34,773 nt of DNA, from NCBI RefSeq assembly GCF_016583745.1, contig NZ_NRRQ01000028.1, positions 1-34,773 of the forward strand, read 5' to 3'. Made by a program: the position numbers and the translations under genes. The notes beneath the pieces were generated by a model that had not been told where the DNA came from, did not search any database, and saw nothing but the letters and a program-made list of their open reading frames with translations. Shown here piece after piece: positions 7,831-16,321 of this stretch. Within the stretch, counting starts at the first letter, position 1. Every line of letters begins with the position of its first letter. The stretch comes from Chromatium okenii (GTDB lineage Bacteria; Pseudomonadota; Gammaproteobacteria; Chromatiales; Chromatiaceae).

Positions 7831-9701
7831 CTTCGTGCCTCCTCCGGTTGTTCCTCGCCTTGATGCGCCAGCAACATCGACGGCTGCGGATCATCAGGCG
7901 GGACGTTAAATAACCGCAACGCGCCTTCCATCACTTTTTGAAACACCGGTGCCGCTACCAAACCGCCGTAGTATTCCTTGCCGCCCGGCTCGTCGATCAT
8001 CACCACCATCACCAAACGCGGCTTGCCAGCGGGCACAAAACCCGCAAACACCGATTGATAGCGTTTGCTGCCATATCCTTTTGGCCCCGCCTTTTTCGCC
8101 GTGCCGGTTTTACCGCCGACGCGATAGCCAGCGATCTTGGCCTTGATCGCAGTGCCCTGTTCCGACACCACCGTTTCCATCATCGCCCGCAATTTGCGCG
8201 TGGTATCGGCGCTCAGAATCCGCACCGATTTCCGTTTTAGCGCCGTTTTGCCCGGCTCATATTTCACCAACGTCACCGGATGCTTGATGCCATCGGCTGC
8301 CAACACGCCATACGCCTGCGCGAGTTGCAGCGCCGTCACCGAAAAGCTGTAGCCAAAAGACATCGTGGCATGTTCAAACGGACGCCAGCGCGAGTAGTGA
8401 CGCAAGCGCCCGGTGCTCTCGCCGGGAAAACCCACGCCGGTGACATGCCCGAAGCCGAGCTGGTCATACAGTCCCCACAGCGTGGCGTAATCCATTTTTT
8501 GCGCGATCTTCACCGAGCCGACATTGCTGGATTTCGTAATGATTCCAGTGACATCGAGATTGCCGTAGTTATGCACATCGCGGACGACATTGCTGCCGAT
8601 TTTGAGCGTGCCGGAGCTGGTGCTAAAGCGCGTGGTCGGCGCGATCAAACCGCGTTCCAACGCTGCTGCGACCACAAATGGTTTTGCCGTTGAGCCGGGC
8701 TCCATCACGTCCGTCAGCGCCCGATTGCGCCGGCGTTCGCCGCTGCCGCCGCGCTCCGTTTCGACATTCGGGTTGTAGCCGGGCTGATTGACCATCGCCA
8801 ACACCTCGCCGGTGTTGACATCCAACACCACGACCGTGCCGCTTTTGGCTTGATGCTTTTTCACCGCCTCCATCAATTCGCGGTAAGCGAGAAATTGCAG
8901 CCGCCGATCCAAACTCAGCACCAAATCCTTGCCCTGTCGCGGCGGTCGAATTTGCTCAATTTCCTGCACGATGCGCTGGCGTCCGTCGTGCAGCACGCGC
9001 CGCAAACCGGGTTCTGCTTTCAAATGATGGTCATACGCCAGCTCCAGCCCTTCTTGCCCGCGATCTTCAATGTTGGTGAAGCCAATCAGGTGACTGAACA
9101 CCTCTGCGCCCGGATAAAAGCGCCGATATTCGGTTTCAAACGCGACGCCTTCGAGCTTGTGCTGTTTGATCAGCGCGTGGACGGCAGCCGCCTCATCAAA
9201 ACCCAGACGGCGCTTGAGATACAAAAAACCCCGCGTGCGATTGATCTCAATTTTTTCCCGCAGCTCATCCGCCTGCAATCCCAACGCTTGCGCCAATGCC
9301 GGGATCAGCGTCGGCTGCGTGATCAATTTGCGCGGATCAGCCCACACCGTTTCCACCGGAGTGCTGACTGCCAGCGGTTCGCCGTTGCGATCCATGATGA
9401 CGCCGCGCCGCGCTGCGATTTCCGCCACGCGCAGATAACGCCGTTCGCCCTGCGTTTGCAGAAAGTCGGTCTCAATCACTTGCCGATAAAACACCGCGCC
9501 GCACAGCAGCACAAACGCGGTGGATAACGCGCCCACCAGTAACTGACGCCGCAGTTGGAAGTTGGGTTTTGCCAGTGGTGGCGGCGTGGCGCGAGCACGG
9601 CGCGGCGGATTGGTGCGAGAACGGCGCGGCGAGCTGCTCGCACCTTGCGGGGCGCTGGCGCTCGCCGCTGGCGCAGCGGGAGTGGAGTCTTCAACGGTCA
9701 T
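7827..9701 (-). CDS. ftsI: Peptidoglycan D,D-transpeptidase FtsI (penicillin-binding protein 3)
   Basis: Class B penicillin-binding protein (624 residues) that crosslinks septal peptidoglycan. It has a long Pro/Ala/Arg-rich cytoplasmic tail (about residues 1-50), one membrane helix (about 53-72), a dimerisation module, and the transpeptidase domain with the active-site tetrad STAK (Ser337, Lys340), SSN (391-393) and KTGT (531-534). The ATG at 9701 is chosen because GAGGA sits 8 bases upstream; a TTG at 9716 is in frame but has no such site. The start overlaps the end of ftsL by 11 bases and the stop overlaps the start of the ompA-like gene. The next gene is not murE, as would be usual in a dcw cluster. 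Confidence 0.97.
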   Translation of the reverse strand: MTVEDSTPAAPAASASAPQGASSSPRRSRTNPPRRARATPPPLAKPNFQLRRQLLVGALSTAFVLLCGAVFYRQVIETDFLQTQGERRYLRVAEIAARRGVIMDRNGEPLAVSTPVETVWADPRKLITQPTLIPALAQALGLQADELREKIEINRTRGFLYLKRRLGFDEAAAVHALIKQHKLEGVAFETEYRRFYPGAEVFSHLIGFTNIEDRGQEGLELAYDHHLKAEPGLRRVLHDGRQRIVQEIEQIRPPRQGKDLVLSLDRRLQFLAYRELMEAVKKHQAKSGTVVVLDVNTGEVLAMVNQPGYNPNVETERGGSGERRRNRALTDVMEPGSTAKPFVVAAALERGLIAPTTRFSTSSGTLKIGSNVVRDVHNYGNLDVTGIITKSSNVGSVKIAQKMDYATLWGLYDQLGFGHVTGVGFPGESTGRLRHYSRWRPFEHATMSFGYSFSVTALQLAQAYGVLAADGIKHPVTLVKYEPGKTALKRKSVRILSADTTRKLRAMMETVVSEQGTAIKAKIAGYRVGGKTGTAKKAGPKGYGSKRYQSVFAGFVPAGKPRLVMVVMIDEPGGKEYYGGLVAAPVFQKVMEGALRLFNVPPDDPQPSMLLAHQGEEQPEEARR

Positions 9702-9978
9702 GGGTGGTGTCCTCAATGAACAGAACGTCGCTCAAACGCGGCGCAAACATGTCGAGTTCATAACGCGCCTTGCGTTCGATGCGGACGTGGGTAGACAACG
9801 CAGCTTCCTCCAACCGCAGGCGATTCCATTCAATATCAACGGCATCGCGCTGGGCGCGGAGTTCTTGCAACTGCCCAAAATACAGGCGAGCGCGGTATTT
9901 GGTATGCACCACCGCGACGGCGGAGGCGATGACTGCCAGCGCCAGCACGGCAACCATCCATAAACCGGGGCGAATCAT
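9691..9978 (-). CDS. ftsL: Cell division protein FtsL
   Basis: A 95-residue bitopic membrane protein: short N-terminus, a membrane helix (about residues 6-25, LWMVAVLALAVIASAVAVV) and a periplasmic coiled-coil-forming region (YFGQLQELRAQRDAVDIEWNRL). FtsL joins FtsB and FtsQ in the divisome and helps activate FtsI/FtsW. FtsL sequences diverge strongly, so the call relies mostly on size, topology and position between rsmH and ftsI. It overlaps rsmH by an ATGA junction. Confidence 0.9.
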   Translation of the reverse strand: MIRPGLWMVAVLALAVIASAVAVVHTKYRARLYFGQLQELRAQRDAVDIEWNRLRLEEAALSTHVRIERKARYELDMFAPRLSDVLFIEDTTHDR

Positions 9979-10886
9979 GCCGCACCGCAGCGTTCGGCGC
10001 TGCGCATGATGGCGCTGCGGGCGCGGGGATTGGCGGCGACTTCGGCTGGCGCGGGGCGAATGGGTTTATTAAGAGCGCGTAAGCGCCCTTGAATTGCCGT
10101 GTATGGAATAGGCAATCCTTTCGGAAAAATGGGCCCTTGTTCTTCACGGCGAATAAATTGTTTCACAATACGATCTTCCAAGGAGTGAAAACTAATCACG
10201 ACGAAACGCCCATTAGTATTTAATTGCAGCAGCATTTGCGTTAAGCATTGCTGCAATTCAGTGAGTTCATTATTGATGTGAATACGCAAGGCTTGAAAAG
10301 TCCGAGTAGCGGGATGTTTGCCCGGTTCGCGGGTCGGCACCGCCCGTGTGACCAATTCTGCCAATTGGGTTGTGGTGAGCAAGGGACGTTCTAAACGCGC
10401 CGTGATGATGGCATTGGCGATGCGTTTTGCAAAGCGTTCTTCACCAAAATCTCGCAGCACTTCAATGAGTTGTGTTTGCGTGGCGTGTGCCAGCCACTGT
10501 GCGGCAGATTCGCCACAACTGGGGTCCATCCGCATATCCAGCGGGCCGTTGGCGCTAAAACTAAACCCGCGCTCGGCGGTGTCCAGTTGCGGTGAGGAGA
10601 CGCCGAGATCAAGCAAAATCCCGTCAACCGGTTGCGAGAGATGCGTTGCTAACGCACTGAATGGACTGTGAATAATGCTAAAGCGCGGATCAGCAGCGGC
10701 GAGGGTTTGGGCGGCGGCGATGGCGGCGGGATCGCGGTCACAAGCGATCAAGCGTCCAGCGGCATTGAGACGCGCCAGAATAGCGCGACTGTGTCCGCCG
10801 CGCCCGAAGGTGGCGTCAAGGTAACAGCCAGCGGGATTGTGTACCAAAGCGGTGACGCTTTCTTCTAATAAAACAGGGAGGTGCAT
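9975..10886 (-). CDS. rsmH: 16S rRNA (cytosine-1402 N4) methyltransferase RsmH (MraW)
   Basis: A 303-residue S-adenosylmethionine-dependent methyltransferase that modifies C1402 in the ribosomal P site. It begins MHLPVLLEESV and shows the family's glycine-rich SAM motif (DATFGRGGHS), LLDLGVSSPQLD, and RGFSF...DMRMDP. The C-terminal NPRARSAIMRSAER also matches the family. It is the first gene of the overlapping rsmH-ftsL-ftsI-ompA run. A weak AGGA site precedes the ATG. No mraZ gene lies upstream, which is the usual neighbour; instead a 269-bp gap separates it from a divergent secreted-protein gene. Confidence 0.97.
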   Translation of the reverse strand: MHLPVLLEESVTALVHNPAGCYLDATFGRGGHSRAILARLNAAGRLIACDRDPAAIAAAQTLAAADPRFSIIHSPFSALATHLSQPVDGILLDLGVSSPQLDTAERGFSFSANGPLDMRMDPSCGESAAQWLAHATQTQLIEVLRDFGEERFAKRIANAIITARLERPLLTTTQLAELVTRAVPTREPGKHPATRTFQALRIHINNELTELQQCLTQMLLQLNTNGRFVVISFHSLEDRIVKQFIRREEQGPIFPKGLPIPYTAIQGRLRALNKPIRPAPAEVAANPRARSAIMRSAERCGAA

Positions 10887-11155
10887 CGTTATATCCTAAA
10901 ATTGAGCGCGGTGCTTCATTCGCGGGCTGCGAATCATGCCGCAATCAATTCTATGCGATCAATTGCGTCTCCATGCTGCCGTTTAATGGCTGTGTTGCGC
11001 GAGTTGGTGGCTAAAAATAGCGAGAAAGGGGCGGGACTGAGAGTGCATTCCAATTTTGTCGATCAATTCGCAAAGACGCTCGCCGCAAATGGTCTAAAAT
11101 CCACCTGCCAACGTCGTTGGCTGCATAACGTCCTCAACATCATCGGAGTTTCATT
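10887..11155. other. Divergent intergenic region between rsmH and the RTX-type gene
   Basis: This 269-bp stretch must hold the promoters for the division operon on the minus strand and the secreted protein on the plus strand. No open frame on either strand looks like a gene. A TAAAAT hexamer at 11095-11100 could be a -10 element for the plus-strand gene, but no convincing -35 partner is visible. No inverted repeat stands out as an operator. Confidence 0.4.
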
Positions 11156-13684
11156 ATGACCGTTGCTTTCCAAACGACTGACACGCTGCTCGACGACCTC
11201 AACCCACTTGATGCGGCAGCGCCCGCTGGCGCAGTGCGAACCAGTTATGCCGACGCGGTGATGGATGAGACGGTGTCGTTTGCCGAGAAGATTGATTTTG
11301 AAGCAGGAGATTTCCCGCATTCGCTCGCCACCGCTGATTTTGATGGCGACGGCAAGCTCGATTTAGTGACGACTAACTTTAACGCGGACAAGGTTTCAGT
11401 GCGGTTCAACACCAGCACCGGCGACACGCTTTCTTTTGATCCCAGCAGTACTTTTGCCACCGGCAATCAGCCACATTCGGTGACTGCTGCCGACATCACC
11501 GGTGATGGCAAACTCGATTTGATCGTCGCTAATCACGACTACAACTACGACTCCGGAGCTTATTCCGGCACGATTTCCGTGCTGGAAAACACCAGCTTTC
11601 CGGGGGCAATTGGTTTTGCTGACCAGTTTCAGTTAACTACTGGACCGCTGCCCGCCTCGGCTATTAGCGCCGATATTGACGGTGACGGTTTCGCTGACTT
11701 GATCGCCGCTAATCACTACAGCTCTGGCGGCAACAGCATTTCCGTGCTGCGCAACACCAGCGCCAGCGGGAAATTCGGCTTTGCCGCCAAGATTGATGTC
11801 ATTGTGGGTACTAATCCAGCTTCAGTGACCAGCGCCGACGTTAATGGCGACGGTAAGCTCGATTTAATCACCGCTAACTACTCCAGCAACAACGTTTCGG
11901 TGCTGCTTAACACTAGCACCAGCGGGAAGGTTAGTTTTGCCGACAAAGTTGATATCACTGTGGGTACTAATCCAATTTCAGTGATCAGCGCCGACGTTAA
12001 TGGTGACGGCAAGACCGATCTCATCACCGCTAACGAAGGCAGCGACACCGTGTCGGTGCTTTTCAATACCTCCACTGCTGAAAGAGTGAGTTTTGCAAAA
12101 AAGGATTACGTCGTTGGCGATATCCCAGCGCGTGTCACCACCGCCGATGTTGATGGCAGTGGTCGTGCTGACATCATCGTCACCAACTCAGGCAGCGACA
12201 CGGTTTCAGTGTTGAAAAACATTTCTGCTGTTGGCTCAACTCAATTTTTTGCAGACAAGATTGATTTTAAGACCGGCGATCAGCCGCTTGGCGTCACCAG
12301 CGCTGATGTCAACGACGACGGCAAACTCGATTTGCTCGTTGCTAATACCTACGGTGACACCGTTTCCGTGCTGCTTAACACGGGCGTCGGCGAGGCGAAT
12401 CACATCCCCACCGGTAGCAGCCAAACGCTCACCGCCAGCGCCAATGTCGCCACGATCCTGACGCTTGCCGACTTTGGATTTAGCGACGCCGATCCCCGCG
12501 ACACCCTGCAATCCGTCACCATCACCAGCTTGCCAGCGACCGGCAGCCTCACGCTGTTTAGCGACGCCGTCACCCGCAATCAAGAAATCACCGCCACCGA
12601 TATTGCTGCCGATGGTTTGGTGTTCACCGCTCCGCCCAGCGGCAAGGTGAATTTCAGTTTCAAAGTCAGTGACGGCGTCGCGCTGTCTACTTCAGCCGCC
12701 ACGCTCACCTTCAACATTGAAGCGGCGCTTGATGATCTGGTCATCACCGGCACGGCAGGCAGTGACCAGCTCGTAAGCAATGCCAACGTCGCCGGCAACG
12801 ATCAATTAAGCGGCTTGGCTGGCAACGATAAATTATCCAGTTTTGACGGCAACGACACGCTTGACGGCGGAGCTGGCAATGACATTCTCGATGGCGGCGC
12901 GGGTGCCGACAGCATGATTGGCGGAGCAGGCAACGACAGCTATGCCGTTGATAACGTTGGTGATGTGGTGGTCGAAACCAGCACCGGCGGCACCGATACG
13001 GTTGCCAGCACTCTCGCCAGCTACACCTTGGCAGCCAATGTTGAAAACGGACGCATTGTGAGCACGGGCGCTTCTGATCTCACCGGCAACGCGCTGAACA
13101 ACCTGCTGACAGCGGGCAACGGCGATAACGTCATCGACGGCGGCGCTGGCATTGATACCGTGTCGTATGCCAACGCCACCAAAGCCGTCACCGTGAATCT
13201 CACCACCAGCGCTGCGCAGAAAACCGGCGGCTCCGGCAGTGATCGCTTGACTGCAATTGAAAACCTCACCGGCTCAAATAACGCAGACACGTTGAGCGGC
13301 AATAGCGGCGCGAATGTGCTGGCAGGCGGCGGTGGCAATGACAAGCTGACCGGTGGCGCGGGAATAGACACCTTCCGTTTTGATAGTGCGCTTAAAGCCA
13401 GCAACGTCGATACCATTACTGATTTCAATATCAAAGATGACACCATCCAATTGGAAAATGCCATTTTCAAAAAACTCTTGACGGTGGGGGCGCTGAGTAA
13501 AACAACCAGCTTTGTCGCAAATACTGCTGGCGCTGCGAAAGATGCCAACGATTTCATCATTCACGATACCGACAGCGGGGCGCTGTTTTATGATGCGGAT
13601 GGATCAGGCGCTGGCGCAGCGGTGCAATTTGCAATCGTCACCGTTGGCGTGGCGCTAACGGCAGCGGATTTCGTGGTGGTTTAA
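11156..13684 (+). CDS. Secreted VCBS/FG-GAP repeat and RTX calcium-binding protein (type I secretion substrate)
   Basis: An 842-residue protein with no N-terminal signal peptide. Residues about 40-415 hold seven FG-GAP/VCBS-like repeats, each with a calcium-loop motif such as DFDGDGKLDL or DVNGDGKLDL. Residues about 415-525 resemble a cadherin/Ig-like VCBS domain. RTX nonapeptides of the GGAGNDxLxGG type occur at about 530-595 and 645-735. The C-terminal part (DTFRFDSALKASNVDTITDF onward) resembles the C-terminal domain of serralysin-type RTX proteins and ends in hydrophobic DFVVV, a typical type I secretion signal. GGAG lies 7 bases before the ATG. No ABC exporter genes are nearby, so the exporter must be elsewhere. 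A surface or extracellular adhesive role is likely; no enzymatic domain is visible. Confidence 0.88.
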   Translation: MTVAFQTTDTLLDDLNPLDAAAPAGAVRTSYADAVMDETVSFAEKIDFEAGDFPHSLATADFDGDGKLDLVTTNFNADKVSVRFNTSTGDTLSFDPSSTFATGNQPHSVTAADITGDGKLDLIVANHDYNYDSGAYSGTISVLENTSFPGAIGFADQFQLTTGPLPASAISADIDGDGFADLIAANHYSSGGNSISVLRNTSASGKFGFAAKIDVIVGTNPASVTSADVNGDGKLDLITANYSSNNVSVLLNTSTSGKVSFADKVDITVGTNPISVISADVNGDGKTDLITANEGSDTVSVLFNTSTAERVSFAKKDYVVGDIPARVTTADVDGSGRADIIVTNSGSDTVSVLKNISAVGSTQFFADKIDFKTGDQPLGVTSADVNDDGKLDLLVANTYGDTVSVLLNTGVGEANHIPTGSSQTLTASANVATILTLADFGFSDADPRDTLQSVTITSLPATGSLTLFSDAVTRNQEITATDIAADGLVFTAPPSGKVNFSFKVSDGVALSTSAATLTFNIEAALDDLVITGTAGSDQLVSNANVAGNDQLSGLAGNDKLSSFDGNDTLDGGAGNDILDGGAGADSMIGGAGNDSYAVDNVGDVVVETSTGGTDTVASTLASYTLAANVENGRIVSTGASDLTGNALNNLLTAGNGDNVIDGGAGIDTVSYANATKAVTVNLTTSAAQKTGGSGSDRLTAIENLTGSNNADTLSGNSGANVLAGGGGNDKLTGGAGIDTFRFDSALKASNVDTITDFNIKDDTIQLENAIFKKLLTVGALSKTTSFVANTAGAAKDANDFIIHDTDSGALFYDADGSGAGAAVQFAIVTVGVALTAADFVVV

Positions 13685-13704
13685 CCACTTATTTTTAACG
13701 TAGC

Positions 13705-13735
13705 AACAGGCTTGCAGCAATTGCAAGCCTGTTTT
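13705..13735 (+). terminator. Rho-independent terminator of the RTX-type gene
   Basis: A perfect 12-bp stem (AACAGGCTTGCA / TGCAAGCCTGTT) with a 5-base loop is followed by a short T run, 20 bp after the stop codon. It separates the RTX-type gene from the next gene on the same strand. Confidence 0.9.
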
Positions 13736-13744
13736 AATCAACTG

Positions 13745-13775
13745 TTGATTTCATCAAACACCTTCGTTTTATACC
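13745..13775 (+). promoter_or_regulatory. Candidate sigma-70 promoter of the coiled-coil protein gene
   Basis: TTGATT at 13745-13750 and TATACC at 13770-13775, spaced by 19 bp, lie just after the preceding terminator and 35 bp before the start codon at 13811. Both hexamers are imperfect, and the spacing is long, so this is a suggestion only. Confidence 0.35.
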
Positions 13776-13810
13776 GATCGCGCTTTAAGCGCATCCGCGA
13801 GGCAAATAAA

Positions 13811-15283
13811 ATGACTACTGAAGTGGGTTTTTTTAGGAGAACGTGGGTTATTGTTTTTGGCGTTTGTAGCGTCATAACCACCGGCATCGGATTAGTGAGT
13901 AATGCTTTAAACATTACAGGTTACTTGGCGAGTGACTTAAAACAACAAGACGACGTTGCTCAATTTCAGCCGTCACAAAAAATGCAGCGGTATGGTGAAG
14001 AAGAACGTCAAGCAGAAAGGCAACGGTTGATTGAAGAGGAACGCCAAGCTGAAATGCAACGGTTGATTGAAGAGGGTACGCAACAAGCAGTATTGCGAAT
14101 GCAGGAACAGCAACAAGAAGAACAACGTCGTGCGGAACAAGCGCGTCAATTTGAAGTGCAGCGGCTGTTTGAACAAAATCAACAGCAAGCGAAAATTGAG
14201 CAGGAACGTATTGATGAACAGAATGCACAACAAGCACTATTGCAAATGCAGGCACAGCAGGAACGGGAAGCGCAACGGGTATTGGAGCGTAACAATCAAG
14301 CATTACATACGGTGCAATTTTATTTTGAATCTGTGAACCGTCATCAAATCAATAAAGTCATCGACATTTTAGCAAATCCCACTGATAAAACCCGTAAAGT
14401 ATTGGAAAATACCGAATGGGTTCGCCTGAACGATATTGCATTGGCGAGTGCTGATGACGATCAGGCAATTGTCAATGTGCGTTTCCAAGGCAAATCAAAA
14501 GATACTGCGGCGCGAGAATATGCTGGCAGTATTCCACTGCAATGGCGCGACCAAGAATGGAAAATTGTTACCCTCAAGCAATTGCAGCAGGTATCAAATA
14601 CCGTCAAACCGCCAGTGACCGATCATGCGCCAGATCGAGAAGAAGAATACGAAGGTGTGACTGAAACAGAAGTAGATTCTCCAGATGAAAGCGTTGCGAA
14701 TGCACCGAGCGTTACACAGGGGGATCGTTATATTTACGAATCGATTTACCCGAATAATCCTAAAAGCAACAATAAAACCGAACGAGTTGTTGCCGCTGTC
14801 ACCAACAAAAAAATCCTGCTGTATTCAAAAAATCTCACCAGCGATTCTATTCGCCAACTGGAATATACGCCAGAATGGAATTTTTTAAGCAGTAAAAACA
14901 AAGAAGGCGCGGGATTAACATATCAGCCGCCGCTCAAATACTTTAAGTTTCCGCTAACGACTGGTGATTCATGGAATCAAGATAGCACTGAAACGAATAC
15001 CAAAACCGGTAAGAAAAGAAAACACACTATCAAAGCAAGTGTCGGTGATTGGGAAGAAGTGACGGTGCCCGCTGGAACATTTACGGCAATTAAAGTTACT
15101 GCGCAGACGACAGTGATTGATCTTGAAACCGGGAAAATGACCGTCGGAAAAGATATTTCTTGGTATGCTCCCGATGTCGGGCGCTCCGTTAAATCTTTAC
15201 TCACCAGCACGAGTCCTGATGGTCAACAGGAAAAACAGACCATTCAACTTCTTGAATATCATCCAGTCGAAACCGGTGATTAA
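13811..15283 (+). CDS. Membrane-anchored coiled-coil protein with NTF2-like and C-terminal beta domains, function unknown
   Basis: 490 residues if translated from ATG 13811, which has GAGG 8 bases upstream; an earlier in-frame ATG at 13712 lies inside the terminator and is unlikely. The protein has an N-terminal membrane helix (about residues 11-32, VIVFGVCSVITTGIGLV), a long Gln/Glu/Arg-rich coiled coil (about 45-165), a stretch that reads like an NTF2-like fold (about 170-270, LHTVQFYFESVNRHQINKV), an acidic linker, and a beta-rich C-terminal domain (about 300-485) with VPAGTFTAIKVTAQT, reminiscent of DUF3108-type periplasmic domains. The membrane segment is clearly related to the 51-residue peptide encoded at 30685-30840. 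I do not recognise a named family for the whole protein; topology suggests an envelope protein. Confidence 0.75.
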   Translation: MTTEVGFFRRTWVIVFGVCSVITTGIGLVSNALNITGYLASDLKQQDDVAQFQPSQKMQRYGEEERQAERQRLIEEERQAEMQRLIEEGTQQAVLRMQEQQQEEQRRAEQARQFEVQRLFEQNQQQAKIEQERIDEQNAQQALLQMQAQQEREAQRVLERNNQALHTVQFYFESVNRHQINKVIDILANPTDKTRKVLENTEWVRLNDIALASADDDQAIVNVRFQGKSKDTAAREYAGSIPLQWRDQEWKIVTLKQLQQVSNTVKPPVTDHAPDREEEYEGVTETEVDSPDESVANAPSVTQGDRYIYESIYPNNPKSNNKTERVVAAVTNKKILLYSKNLTSDSIRQLEYTPEWNFLSSKNKEGAGLTYQPPLKYFKFPLTTGDSWNQDSTETNTKTGKKRKHTIKASVGDWEEVTVPAGTFTAIKVTAQTTVIDLETGKMTVGKDISWYAPDVGRSVKSLLTSTSPDGQQEKQTIQLLEYHPVETGD

Positions 15284-15306
15284 AACCGCTTTGGATTTAG
15301 CGTTGC

Positions 15307-15352
15307 AACTGTTCATAAGGAGTGCGATTGCACCGCACTCCACAGCAGTTTT
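15307..15352. terminator. Hairpin in the convergent gap, possible terminator
   Basis: An 8-bp perfect stem (GGAGTGCG 15319-15326 / CGCACTCC 15334-15341), extended imperfectly by AACTG / CAGTT, lies between the converging coiled-coil and rfbD genes. A short T run follows on the plus strand. It may serve the plus-strand gene, or both, but the T tract is weak. Confidence 0.45.
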
Positions 15353-15386
15353 GAATGCGTCAAACAAATGATGCAACCCGCATTTT

Positions 15387-16283
15387 TTATTTCGGTAAAT
15401 CCTCCAAACATTGCGCCAGCGAATACTGCCAAGCGGGCATCGCTAATCCAAAGGTTGTTTCAAAGTGCGTATTATCAAGCACCGAATAGAGCGGTCGCTG
15501 GGCTGGTGCGGGATATTCACTGGATGGAATCGGAATGATGGTGGATTGGAAACCACTGGCAGCAAGAATTGTTTGTGCAAATCCGCACCAACTCACTTGA
15601 CCTCCTCCAGTTAAATGATAAATTCTGCCCGCTTGCGCTAAATTTATCTCATTATGCAATACCCGCTGCAATACCAATGCAGTCAATTCCGCCAACATGC
15701 GGCTCCAAGTCGGTGCGCCAATCTGGTCATCCACCACACGCAACACATCGCGCTCACGAAATAAGCGCAACATCGTTAATAAGAAATTTGCGCCGCGTAG
15801 ACCATAAACCCAACTGGTACGCAGAATTAAAGCATTCGCACCAGAAGTCAGTAATGCCTGCTCGCCAGCAAATTTGGTTGCACCATATACATTCAGCGGT
15901 GCTGGCGTGTCAGTTTCAATATACGGTCGATTTGATGTTCCAGAAAACACAAAATCGGTTGAATAATGAATGATTGGAACGCCACGCGCTGCTAATAAAA
16001 ACCCTAATTCGCCAACCGCATCAGCGTTAATCCGTTGGGCGCTAAAGTGATCCGTTTCAGCTTTATCAACAGCAGTATAAGCGGCAGCATTAACAACGGC
16101 ATCTGGTGCGCTATCGCAAACGAGCTTTTCTAAAGCAGTTTGATTCATTAAATCAACGGTAGGGCCATATTTACCTTCTAACGAAGCAGCAATAACGGTA
16201 CCCAATCCGGCAAGCGTGCGTTGTAATTCCCAACCAACTTGACCACTAGCACCAATGAGTAAAATACGTGGTGAATATGCCAT
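15387..16283 (-). CDS. rfbD: dTDP-4-dehydrorhamnose reductase
   Basis: A 298-residue short-chain dehydrogenase that performs the last step of dTDP-L-rhamnose synthesis. The nucleotide-binding motif GASGQVG is near the N-terminus, DVVNAAAYTAVDKAE-type sequence follows, then YSTDFVFSG and the catalytic YGATK (YxxxK). A GTG at 16295 would add four residues; ATG 16283 is chosen because the fold starts immediately after it, though neither has a clear ribosome-binding site. It is the terminal gene of the rhamnose operon but is separated from rfbC by two very large unrelated genes, and follows the helicase-like gene by fewer than 40 bp, so it probably depends on transcription through them. Confidence 0.95.
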   Translation of the reverse strand: MAYSPRILLIGASGQVGWELQRTLAGLGTVIAASLEGKYGPTVDLMNQTALEKLVCDSAPDAVVNAAAYTAVDKAETDHFSAQRINADAVGELGFLLAARGVPIIHYSTDFVFSGTSNRPYIETDTPAPLNVYGATKFAGEQALLTSGANALILRTSWVYGLRGANFLLTMLRLFRERDVLRVVDDQIGAPTWSRMLAELTALVLQRVLHNEINLAQAGRIYHLTGGGQVSWCGFAQTILAASGFQSTIIPIPSSEYPAPAQRPLYSVLDNTHFETTFGLAMPAWQYSLAQCLEDLPK

Positions 16284-16321
16284 AAATAAGTTCACAAATA
16301 AAGTTTAGTACAGTTGTAGTG

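Noticed and set aside
13021-13560. 179-codon open frame on the minus strand opposite the RTX repeats
   Set aside because: It is a shadow of the glycine-rich calcium-binding repeats read in reverse; no ribosome-binding site or recognisable domain.
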